This document shows positions 6,661 through 13,497 of a stretch of 17,379 nucleotides of DNA, piece by piece. Every line of letters starts with the position of its first letter. Within the stretch, counting starts at the first letter, position 1. This stretch comes from Pseudomonadota bacterium (GTDB lineage: Bacteria > Pseudomonadota > Alphaproteobacteria > Rhizobiales > Devosiaceae), in the NCBI GenBank assembly GCA_023430705.1, contig JAEYZJ010000148.1, positions 1 to 17,379 of the forward strand. Direction: 5' to 3'. The notes under the pieces are model-generated. The model was not told the DNA's origin. It did not search any database and saw nothing but the letters and a program-made list of their open reading frames with translations. The position numbers and the translations under genes were made by a program.

Positions 6661-7593
6661 TCAGGTGGAAATGGAGGCCGCACGGCGTGCGGCCGGTTGA
6701 GCAGGGCCGCGCAGGGGCCGGCGGCGAGGCGCCACCGCAGCGGCGGAGGCGGCGAGCAACCGCGTCGTGCGGTCGAAGTTCGACTGCGCGATGAGCAGGT
6801 ACAGAAGGTCGACGACGAACAACTGACAGTGGCGCGCCGACAGGTCCGCCGGCTGCAGGTAGGCATTCGGCGAAGCCGCGATCAGGACGTCGTCTGCGAG
6901 CCTGGCGAGCGGCGAGTCCGGGTTGCCGGTTATAGCAACCGTGTAGGCGCCAGAGGCCTTGGCTACGGCCAGCATCTGGATCGTCTCCTCGGTTCGACCG
7001 GTGTTCGAAATGCCGATCGCCACGCAATTACGGTCGAGGATGGCGGCGCTGGTGAGCCCGTTATGCACCTCCGCCCAGGTGTGGACGTTGATGCCGATGC
7101 GGTAGAGCCGGGCCTCCGTTTCGAGCGCGGTTAGCGCGCTTCCACCGACGCCGTAGACATCGAGGTGCCGGGTCTGCACGATGGCAGACGCGACCCGCTG
7201 CGCCGTCGGAATATCGAGCAGGCTGGCCGTCGTCTGGAGCGAGTTGAGGTGCGTGGTCAGCAGTGCGTTCTTGATCACCTCGGGGGCGTCGTGCGGACCA
7301 AAGGAGCGGCCGATGTCGGCGATCCAGGCAGCTTGGCCTCCTCCCCGCCCGACATCTTCCGCCATGGCCACGCGAAGCTGCGAATACCCCGAGAATCCAA
7401 GCATTCTGCAGAAGCGGGTCACGCTTGCAGCAGACGTACCGGCCCGCTCCGAAAGTTCAGTAATCGAAAGGTTGAGCGATGCGCGCGGATCGTCCATCAA
7501 GACGGCAGCGATTTTTGCCATGGTGGCCGGCATCTGGGACCTGATGGTCCCGATTCGGTCCCGAACGCTGAACGTCTTTGCGGGAGTTTCCAT
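6661..7593 (-). CDS. RpiR/MurR-family transcriptional regulator
   Basis: 310 residues. The N-terminal RpiR-type helix-turn-helix domain spans about 1-80, with the recognition region at 43-74 (SITELSERAGTSAASVTRFCRMLGFSGYSQLR). A C-terminal SIS domain spans about 130-265 (HLDVYGVGGSALTALETEARL at 143-163; GISNTGRTEETIQMLAVAKASG at 194-215). Such proteins sense phosphosugars; E. coli MurR, for instance, responds to MurNAc-6-phosphate. The last 30 or so residues are an Ala/Arg/Pro-rich extension beyond the SIS core. It is the first gene of the minus-strand operon and divergent from the kinase, so it probably represses its own operon, the kinase gene, or both. The start follows the family N-terminus; the ribosome binding site is weak. 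Confidence 0.9.
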   Translation of the reverse strand: METPAKTFSVRDRIGTIRSQMPATMAKIAAVLMDDPRASLNLSITELSERAGTSAASVTRFCRMLGFSGYSQLRVAMAEDVGRGGGQAAWIADIGRSFGPHDAPEVIKNALLTTHLNSLQTTASLLDIPTAQRVASAIVQTRHLDVYGVGGSALTALETEARLYRIGINVHTWAEVHNGLTSAAILDRNCVAIGISNTGRTEETIQMLAVAKASGAYTVAITGNPDSPLARLADDVLIAASPNAYLQPADLSARHCQLFVVDLLYLLIAQSNFDRTTRLLAASAAAVAPRRRPLRGPAQPAARRAASIST

Positions 7594-7687
7594 CTATGCT
7601 AGGTGCGGATCACTGAAAATGACTACCAACATGCCCGTCATTCGATGAAAACAATTCTTAGACAGCAACTATGTCGCTGGCAAGCGG
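7594..7687. promoter_or_regulatory. Divergent promoter region between regulator and kinase genes
   Basis: These 94 bases must hold the start signals of both the RpiR-type operon and the kinase gene. The segment is AT-richer than its surroundings. It contains AATGAC (7618-7623) and GTCATT (7637-7642), an inverted pair with a 13-base spacer, and two GAAAA stretches. These are candidate regulator contacts only; no clear -10/-35 pair can be assigned with confidence. Confidence 0.4.
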
Positions 7688-8707
7688 ATGAATGACGGAA
7701 TGACCACCGCTTTGCTGGCAATCGACGTTGGCGGTTCGACCTCCCGCGCCACATTGGTCGATCTAGACGGAAACTGCCTCGGCCAGGGGCGCAACCGCGG
7801 CGGCAATCCAGGTTCCAATCCACCCGCCGAAGCAGCCGCGGCGATCATCGCCGCTGCCGGGGCAGCGGTTGCCGAGGCGGGCGGGCCACTCGACATACGG
7901 GTGGCCATGATGGCCATGGCCGGTCCACGGTATCCCGAAGTGCAGCGGCGGCTGGAAGAAGCGTTCCGCGGCCTCGGCCTCACCGGACCGGTTGTCTTCA
8001 ATGGCGACACGCAGGCCATGCTGCCCTCCGTGACGGCCGCGATGGAGGGCTACTGCATCTTTGCCGGCACCGGCTCTGGTGCCATTCGCGTCCGCAACGG
8101 CGAAATCGAAGCTGTCGTCGATGCCGCTGGGTACCTCCTGGGCGATCTGGGCTCGGGATACTGGCTCGGGCACCACGCTGCGATTGCCGTGACGGCGGCG
8201 CTGGAGGGTCGCGGTCCGCAAACCGCACTGACCCCCGCGCTGCTCGGCGCCCTCGGCATTCCCTTTGGAACCGAGGCCTCCACCGAGGTGCGAAGCATGC
8301 CGCTCCGCCACTTCATCGATACCATTTACGCCATGCGAGCCATTGAGCTCGCTTCGTTCGCGCCGCTGGTCCTCGCCAACTCGACGGACCCAGTCGCCGC
8401 CGGACTCCTGGAGCAGGCGGAAGCCTACCTCTTGGCCGACTTCCGCCATGTCTTTGACCCCGCGATGCGGGGTCCCGTTGTGCTGGGCGGCAGCGTCGCG
8501 GCACGCCTCAGCGGTCTGCCTTCCAGGGTCGCGGGTGTGCTGGAGGCTGCCGGGCATGCGCTGGACATCCGCCTTGCGGGAGACCCGTCGGTGGGCGCGG
8601 CGGTGCTTGCGTTACGGCACGAAGGCGTCGAAGTAGACGAGGCGATGTTGGCGCACATCGCCGCCTCGGTGGCAGCGCGTGCGCCGAAAGCCGCGGCGTT
8701 GGCATAG
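7688..8707 (+). CDS. BadF/BadG/NAGK-family amino-sugar kinase
   Basis: 339 residues of the ASKHA ATPase fold. The phosphate-1 motif is LLAIDVGGSTSRATLVD (9-25), the catalytic acid is probably Asp107 in FNGDTQAML, and the phosphate-2 motif is FAGTGSGAIRVR (125-136). GDLGSGYWLG (152-161) and VVLGGSVAARL near the C-terminus complete the ATP site. The family includes eukaryotic GlcNAc kinase and bacterial MurK, which phosphorylates MurNAc and GlcNAc. In this locus it would phosphorylate sugar brought in by the NgcE-type importer, giving MurNAc-6-P for MurQ or GlcNAc-6-P; the precise substrate is inferred. It is divergent from the regulator, and an internal ATG at 7700 is an alternative start. A glucosamine kinase role is another possibility. 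Confidence 0.87.
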   Translation: MNDGMTTALLAIDVGGSTSRATLVDLDGNCLGQGRNRGGNPGSNPPAEAAAAIIAAAGAAVAEAGGPLDIRVAMMAMAGPRYPEVQRRLEEAFRGLGLTGPVVFNGDTQAMLPSVTAAMEGYCIFAGTGSGAIRVRNGEIEAVVDAAGYLLGDLGSGYWLGHHAAIAVTAALEGRGPQTALTPALLGALGIPFGTEASTEVRSMPLRHFIDTIYAMRAIELASFAPLVLANSTDPVAAGLLEQAEAYLLADFRHVFDPAMRGPVVLGGSVAARLSGLPSRVAGVLEAAGHALDIRLAGDPSVGAAVLALRHEGVEVDEAMLAHIAASVAARAPKAAALA

Positions 8708-8738
8708 CGCCCGTCAGCCAACTCCCCCGCAAGCATGC

Positions 8739-8761
8739 GACTGCCGCCAATCTCGGCAGTC
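8739..8761. terminator. Bidirectional terminator-like hairpin
   Basis: GACTGCCG (8739-8746) and CGGCAGTC (8754-8761) form a perfect 8-bp stem with a 7-base loop between the convergent kinase and acetyltransferase genes; its right arm touches the acetyltransferase stop codon. The position and symmetry fit a shared terminator, although neither side has a good T-run. Confidence 0.6.
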
Positions 8762-9602
8762 AGCCGAGTTCAAGCGTCGTCGTCCCGAAGATGCCGGCGA
8801 GTGGCAGTTGCGGTGCAGGTCCGCGATACATGCGCGCGGTGGCGAAGGACGGCGCGAAGCCGAGGCGCCGGACCATTTCGACTGCCGCCTCGTTGGGGTC
8901 CGGAACGTCGATGAAGACGGGATCGGTCCCGGCCGGGGTCACGAGCGTGGCGAGCAGTGCCTCGGCGATCGCCGGGGTCTGCGCAAAGAGCGGTCCGACT
9001 TTCCAGCCGTCGGTGCAACGGCGGATCGTGCCATAACCGCGGAGCACACCGTCTTCGAAATAGCCCTCGGTCTGCCGCGTCGCGGAGGGCGCCAGCCATG
9101 CCGAGAGGAAGCGGTCGCGCGGGGCCGGCACGTAGCCCCTGTCGAACGCGAGCACCGCGGCATCGTCGTCCGACGTCACCGGCCGCACATAGGAGCGGGT
9201 GGCGACGAGGCCCCGCAGGCCGCCGCCCCAGCGAGCGCTCTGATATGCCAGGCTGAAACCGGACTTGCGGTAGTTGTCCTGCTGCGCCGGCACGCCGTCG
9301 AGACCAATAGTGCGACTGCCAACGCTGGCAATGCCCGCGTCCCATATCGCCTTGCCGTAACCTTTGCCGCGATGCGCGGGGTGGACGATGTACAGCCCGA
9401 GGAAAGCGAAATCGTCGCCGTACTTCACGACCGAGATGCAGCCGACCCGCACGGTGCCGATCCAGCCCATGAGGAAGCCCGAAGGGTCCTGCGCGTGAAA
9501 TGGCGCCGCATCGTCGAAGCCGGGGTTCCAGCCTTCGTCGCGCGCCCAGCCCAGCGCCGCTTCGAGGTCGGGCCGGGTCATCGGTCGAATGTCGAGTTTC
9601 AT
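8760..9602 (-). CDS. GNAT N-acetyltransferase with C-terminal Acetyltransf_18-like domain
   Basis: 280 residues. The N-terminal GNAT domain (about 1-135) has the acetyl-CoA loop in GLYIVHPAHRGKGYGKAIWDAG, matching the R-x-x-G-x-G/A motif A, followed by GLDGVPAQQDNYRKSGF typical of the YitH-like group. The C-terminal part (about 145-275) resembles the second GNAT-like Acetyltransf_18 domain of these proteins. It would transfer an acetyl group from acetyl-CoA to an unknown amine. The ATG at 9600-9602 overlaps the racemase stop by four bases, so it is the last gene of the importer operon and probably acts on the imported compound or its product. An open extension upstream to 9758 lies inside the racemase gene and was not used. 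Confidence 0.88.
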   Translation of the reverse strand: MKLDIRPMTRPDLEAALGWARDEGWNPGFDDAAPFHAQDPSGFLMGWIGTVRVGCISVVKYGDDFAFLGLYIVHPAHRGKGYGKAIWDAGIASVGSRTIGLDGVPAQQDNYRKSGFSLAYQSARWGGGLRGLVATRSYVRPVTSDDDAAVLAFDRGYVPAPRDRFLSAWLAPSATRQTEGYFEDGVLRGYGTIRRCTDGWKVGPLFAQTPAIAEALLATLVTPAGTDPVFIDVPDPNEAAVEMVRRLGFAPSFATARMYRGPAPQLPLAGIFGTTTLELG

Positions 9603-10291
9603 GCGACGAGGGTATGCCGGAACGGCCCCGATTGCGAAGTGACGAGACGCAGCGACACGAGGCCTTCGGCGAGCTTTACCGCCGCCGCCACGCCATCGAC
9701 GACCGGCACGCCGTGACGTCCGGCAAGGTCGGCAGCAAGGTCGGCCATGCCGGCGCATCCCAGCACGATGGCATCGGAGTTGTCGTGCAGCAGGGCCGAG
9801 GCGATTTCGTCGGAGATGGTCTCACGTGCAGTGGAGCCCGAACGTTCGAGCTCGAGCACCGGCACGTTCGAGGCCCGGACCTTACCGCAGCGGGCGCTGA
9901 GCCCGTAGCGCATAATGTTCTCCTGGATCACCGGAATCGAAACCGACAGCGTCGTCACGACACTGAAGCGCTCCGCCACCAGCATGGCGTAGTGATAGGC
10001 AGCCTCGCCGATGCCGATCACCGGCACCCGGGTGCGCCGCCGTGCCGCATAGAGCCCCGTGTCGTCAAAGCATGCGATGATGATCGCATCAAATCCCGAT
10101 GCTCGGTCGATCTCGGCGAAGAGGCCCGGCAACGCCGCTTCGCCATCTTCCGGACCCTGGATGGAAGCGGGACCGGTCGCCGGATTTCGAGCCGCGATCT
10201 CCGTGCCCGGAGAGGCCACCAGCGTCGCCGCGCGCCCGATCTTTTCGGTCATGGAGGCGGTCGTGTTGGGATTGATGATGAGCAAGCGCAT
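9599..10291 (-). CDS. Asp/Glu/hydantoin racemase family protein
   Basis: 230 residues. The hallmark N-terminus LLIINPNTTASMTEKI (3-18) and two catalytic-type cysteines, Cys74 in IIACFDDTGL and Cys179 in VLGCAGMADL, identify the cofactor-independent two-cysteine racemase family (hydantoin racemase HyuE, allantoin racemase HpxA, aspartate/glutamate racemases). The INPN motif and EAAYHYAML segment favour the hydantoin/allantoin racemase branch over glutamate racemase. The start overlaps the upstream permease stop by one base (TGATG), and its stop overlaps the acetyltransferase start, so it belongs to the importer operon. It probably interconverts the stereoisomers of the transported compound; the actual substrate cannot be read from sequence. 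Confidence 0.9.
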   Translation of the reverse strand: MRLLIINPNTTASMTEKIGRAATLVASPGTEIAARNPATGPASIQGPEDGEAALPGLFAEIDRASGFDAIIIACFDDTGLYAARRRTRVPVIGIGEAAYHYAMLVAERFSVVTTLSVSIPVIQENIMRYGLSARCGKVRASNVPVLELERSGSTARETISDEIASALLHDNSDAIVLGCAGMADLAADLAGRHGVPVVDGVAAAVKLAEGLVSLRLVTSQSGPFRHTLVA

Positions 10292-11103
10292 CAGCCTGCC
10301 CGCTTGCGGGAGATGAGCGCAATGATGCCGACGGTGCCGCCGATGATGAGGAAGCTGAAGAGCGTCGTCACCGTGCCGAGCGCGTAGAGCACTGGCGTCG
10401 TGACGTTGGTCGTCATGGCGTAGATCTCAAGCGGCAGCGTGTTGTACGTACCCATGGTGAGCAGAGAGCGCGCGAACTCGTCATAGCTCAGCGAGAAGCC
10501 GAAGAGCCCAACGCCGATCAGGCTGGGCGCGATCATCGGCAAGAGCACGTGCCAGAAGGTCTGCCAGGGCGAGGCGCCGAGGTCACGCGCCGCCTCCTCG
10601 TAGCTCGGCGAAAAACGGTTGAAGACCGCGAACATGATCAGGACTCCGAACGGCAGCGTCCAGGTGAGGTGCGCCCCCAAGCCCGAACCGAACCAGGTCG
10701 GACGGATACCGACCTGCTGGAACAGCACGCCAATGCCCAGGCTGACGATGATCGAGGGCACGACGAGACTGGCGATGGTGAGATAGAAGAGCGGCGTCGC
10801 GCCGACAAACCGGCGGCGGAAGGCGAGCCCGGCAAGAAGGGCGACGACCACCGTCGCGGCCATTACCATCAGCCCCAGCAGCAACGAGCGCGAGAAGCTG
10901 GCGCCAAAGTCGCCCACCGCCTGCTTCTCGAACAGGTTGAAGAACCAGTGTAGCGACACCCCGTTGAGCGGAAAGGTCAGCCCCCCCGACGGCCCCTGGA
11001 AGCTGAGGATGAAGATCGCCGACATCGGGCCGTAGAGGAACAGCACGAAGAGCCCGAAGAAGGCGGCGAGGACATAGAAGCCGATGCCCCGTTTCTCGCC
11101 CAT
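10291..11103 (-). CDS. ABC transporter permease, PotC/PotI type
   Basis: 270 residues with about six membrane segments, starting at about residue 10 (FYVLAAFFGLFVLFLYGPM). The cytoplasmic EAA loop near residues 169-196 (YEEAARDLGASPWQTFWHVLLPMIAP) contacts the ATPase. The layout matches the PotC/PotI half of spermidine/putrescine-type importers. It follows the other permease gene with one base between stop and start, and its stop overlaps the racemase start by one base, so expression is tightly linked. The substrate is not necessarily a polyamine: family members also carry amino-acid derivatives, opines and phosphonates. Confidence 0.9.
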   Translation of the reverse strand: MGEKRGIGFYVLAAFFGLFVLFLYGPMSAIFILSFQGPSGGLTFPLNGVSLHWFFNLFEKQAVGDFGASFSRSLLLGLMVMAATVVVALLAGLAFRRRFVGATPLFYLTIASLVVPSIIVSLGIGVLFQQVGIRPTWFGSGLGAHLTWTLPFGVLIMFAVFNRFSPSYEEAARDLGASPWQTFWHVLLPMIAPSLIGVGLFGFSLSYDEFARSLLTMGTYNTLPLEIYAMTTNVTTPVLYALGTVTTLFSFLIIGGTVGIIALISRKRAG

Positions 11104-11104
11104 C

Positions 11105-12019
11105 TCAGAGCTCCTTGCGAATATCGACGATGCGGAGAATGCCGCCGACCATCAGCAGCACGATGGCCAGCAGCACCACGGCGTTGGCCGCGGCCGCCGG
11201 GTACTGCAGCAGGCTCATCTGGTTCTTCATCATCAAGGCTACCGAGGCCGACTGTCCTCCGCTCATCACCTGCACGGTGGAGAAGTCGGCCATGACCAGG
11301 GTGACGACGAAGATGGTGCCGATTGCCATGCCGGGCTTTGCCAGCGGCAGGATGACCGTCCACAGGATCTGGAAGGCGCTGGCGCCGGCGTCCCGCGCTG
11401 CTTCGATCAGGGAGCGGTCGATGCGCATCAGCGTGTTGAAGATCGGTGTCACCATGAACAGGGTGTAGAGGTGCACCATGGCGAGAACGACCGCGAAGTC
11501 GGAATAGAGCAGCCATTCGATCGGCTGGGGAATGATCCCGAGGTGGATGAGCGTGGAGTTCACCAGCCCGTTCCGCCCCAGCACCGGGATCCACGAGATC
11601 ATCCGGATGATGTTAGAAGTGAGAAACGGCACGGTGCAGATGAGGAACAGGACAGTCTGCGTCGTTGCTTTGCGCACGTGAAAGGCGAGAAAGTAGGCGA
11701 TCCAGAAGCCGACGAAGAGCGTGATGGCCCAGACGACCACCGCGAACTTGAGCGTGTTCAGATAGGTCTTCCAGGTGACCCAACTCCCGAGCGTGTCCTC
11801 GTAGTTCATGGTGAGGAAGTCCGGATAGAGCCCGGCGAAGTCGTAGTCCCAGAAGCTGACCACCACGAGCAGCAGAATCGGCGCAAGTAGAAAGACGCCA
11901 AGGATCATCCACAGCGGGAGCGCCTGCAGGTAGGAGGCGAAGCGCCCGAGCGAGAACGGCCGGCGCTGGGGGCGGGGCTTTGCGCTCGTCGCGACAACGG
12001 CGTGATCGACTGCGGCCAA
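11105..12019 (-). CDS. ABC transporter permease, PotB/PotH type (TTG start)
   Basis: 304 residues with six predicted membrane segments after a basic N-terminal tail. The EAA loop is LIEAARDAGASAFQILWTVILPLAKPG, in the second half. It pairs with the PotC-type permease to form the channel. No ATG exists at the front of the frame: the first usable start is TTG at 12017-12019, with GGAG about 9 bases upstream and an in-frame stop further upstream at 12044-12046. A weak start would lower permease synthesis relative to the binding protein. The gene is separated from the binding-protein gene by a 160-base palindromic intergenic element, unlike the other tightly packed junctions. Confidence 0.88.
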   Translation of the reverse strand: MAAVDHAVVATSAKPRPQRRPFSLGRFASYLQALPLWMILGVFLLAPILLLVVVSFWDYDFAGLYPDFLTMNYEDTLGSWVTWKTYLNTLKFAVVVWAITLFVGFWIAYFLAFHVRKATTQTVLFLICTVPFLTSNIIRMISWIPVLGRNGLVNSTLIHLGIIPQPIEWLLYSDFAVVLAMVHLYTLFMVTPIFNTLMRIDRSLIEAARDAGASAFQILWTVILPLAKPGMAIGTIFVVTLVMADFSTVQVMSGGQSASVALMMKNQMSLLQYPAAAANAVVLLAIVLLMVGGILRIVDIRKEL

Positions 12020-12039
12020 GGCAGGTGTCTCCGGAAAGA

Positions 12040-12177
12040 CCCCTCATCCGGCGCTGCGCGCCACCTTCCCCCCGACGAGGAGAAGCATAGCGGCGGCCTG
12101 ATCAGAGGCACCATTGCTCTCCCCGTCGGGCAGAGGGTGGATCGCCCCCGGCGTGCCGGGGGCGAGACGGGCGAGGG
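12040..12177. repeat. RIME/REP-like palindromic intergenic element
   Basis: A compact set of nested inverted repeats fills the gap between binding-protein and permease genes. It opens with CCCCTCATCCGG and closes with GACGGGCGAGGG, which are near-complementary. Inside lie a 5-bp hairpin (GGCGC/GCGCC, 12050-12062), a long imperfect stem (12072-12087 with 12115-12129; CCGACG/CGTCGG then GGAGA/TCTCC), and an 11-bp perfect hairpin with a 2-base loop (12142-12165). Sequence and design resemble the palindromic mosaic elements of rhizobial-type genomes. It can fold as RNA and may stabilise or attenuate the operon transcript. Confidence 0.75.
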
Positions 12178-12179
12178 CC

Positions 12180-13475
12180 TTAAGCCGCGATGAACTCGTT
12201 CCAGCGGCGGACCATGTAGCGATCTTCGTCCATCACCGAGTTCCAGCAGGCCACGTGACCCATGCGTTCCTCGAACGAGCCGCCGTCACGCACGGCGCCG
12301 GCCTTCTCCATGACTGTGCCGTCGGGGCCGAGGATGTCGCCCTGGGCGGGCTTGCCCTCGATCCAGAAGCCCCATTCGTCCTCGCTCATGTACTCCTTGG
12401 CGGTGTCCATGCAGGCCGAGTAGTAGCCTTGGCGGTTGAGGTAGCCGCCGACCCAGCCCGAGGTGTACCAGTTGATGTACTCATAGGCAGCGTCGAGCAT
12501 TGCGCCCGACAGGTGCGCCGCGATGCCCAGCCCACCGCCCCATGAGCGGTAGCCCTCCTTGAGCGGCTGGTAGACACAGGGGATGCCCTTCGAGCGCACC
12601 GCCGCAACGGCCGGCGACCACATGGACTGGATCACCACTTCGCCCGAACTCATCAGGTTGACGCTCTCGTCAAAGCTCTTCCAGAAGGCACGGAACTGGC
12701 CGTCCTGCTTTGCCTTGATGAGGAAGTCGATCGTCTTGTCGATCTCGTCCCGCGTCATGTTGCCCTTGTCGGCATAGGTGATGTTGCCCATCGCCTCCAT
12801 GATCATGGCGGCGTCCATGATGCCGATCGATGGAATATTGAGGATCGAGGTTTTTCCCTTGAAGGCCGGATCCATGATGTCGGCCCAGGTGGTGATCTCT
12901 CGACCGACCAGGTCGGGCCGGATGCCCAGCGTGTCGGCATTGTAGATGGTCGGCATCATCGTGAACCAGCCGGTCTCGCTGGTCGCGAAAGTCTTGTCGC
13001 CCGGCGCGTTGACATAACCGACCGTGTGCGGGGCGGTACCTTGGGCGATGGTGCTGTCCGGCTTCAGTTTGCCGTTTTTGAACAGCGGTACGACCTTGTC
13101 GTAGTACTGGAGCTTGCTCACATCCATCGGCTGGATGACGCCGAGGGGATAGACCTTCTTGAGGATCCAGTACTCGACATCGGCAATGTCGAAGCTGTCC
13201 GGCTGGGTCGCTGCGCGCTGCGCGGCGGCATCGGAGTCGGTTGCGGTCATCTCGAGCGTGATGCCGAGGTCTTCCTTGCACTTCTCCGCGATGGCGTTGA
13301 GGTTCGAGACGCCCGTGCCGAACTGGCGCAGTGTGATCGGGTTTTGCGCCCACACGGTGGGGAAGCCGCCAAGCGCCCCCGTGCCTGCAGCCGCACCCGC
13401 GAGCGCTGCGGCGCCCTTGAGCAGCGAGCGGCGGGAAAGCCCCGCAGCCTTCATGGTTTCTCTAGTCCCGTTCAT
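12180..13475 (-). CDS. PotD/PotF-type ABC substrate-binding protein, Tat-exported
   Basis: 431 residues. A twin-arginine signal (SRRSLLKGA at 14-22) is followed by an Ala/Gly-rich hydrophobic stretch and likely cleavage near VWAQ (about 41-44), so the mature protein is periplasmic. The mature sequence, beginning NPITLRQFGTGVSNLNAI, with YINWYTSGWVGGYLNRQGYYSA late in the chain, fits the COG0687/SBP_bac_8 class that serves spermidine/putrescine-type importers. AGGGG stands about 7 bases before the ATG at 13475; the ATG at 13454 is an alternative. It follows the ATPase gene by 22 bases. The ligand is unknown; the racemase and acetyltransferase downstream hint at a chiral amine or amino-acid-like molecule. 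Confidence 0.88.
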   Translation of the reverse strand: MNGTRETMKAAGLSRRSLLKGAAALAGAAAGTGALGGFPTVWAQNPITLRQFGTGVSNLNAIAEKCKEDLGITLEMTATDSDAAAQRAATQPDSFDIADVEYWILKKVYPLGVIQPMDVSKLQYYDKVVPLFKNGKLKPDSTIAQGTAPHTVGYVNAPGDKTFATSETGWFTMMPTIYNADTLGIRPDLVGREITTWADIMDPAFKGKTSILNIPSIGIMDAAMIMEAMGNITYADKGNMTRDEIDKTIDFLIKAKQDGQFRAFWKSFDESVNLMSSGEVVIQSMWSPAVAAVRSKGIPCVYQPLKEGYRSWGGGLGIAAHLSGAMLDAAYEYINWYTSGWVGGYLNRQGYYSACMDTAKEYMSEDEWGFWIEGKPAQGDILGPDGTVMEKAGAVRDGGSFEERMGHVACWNSVMDEDRYMVRRWNEFIAA

Positions 13476-13497
13476 GGCCTACCCCTGTTGTTGATCT

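Noticed and set aside
6650..7027. Upstream in-frame extension of the SIS protein
   Set aside because: It overlaps the well-supported regulator gene and reads as an out-of-frame shadow; the SIS family N-terminus begins at 6649.
8679..9716. Plus-strand open frame of 345 codons opposite the acetyltransferase
   Set aside because: No recognisable motifs, overlaps the kinase end, and lies antisense to a gene with clear acetyl-CoA-binding motifs.
9603..9758. Upstream extension of the acetyltransferase
   Set aside because: Arg/Gly-rich nonsense overlapping the racemase gene; the GNAT fold starts at the ATG at 9602, which overlaps the racemase stop as coupled genes do.
12040..12177. Possible CRISPR or insertion-sequence end
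   Set aside because: There is only one copy of nested inverted repeats, no regularly spaced direct repeats and no transposase nearby; a RIME/REP-like element explains it better.
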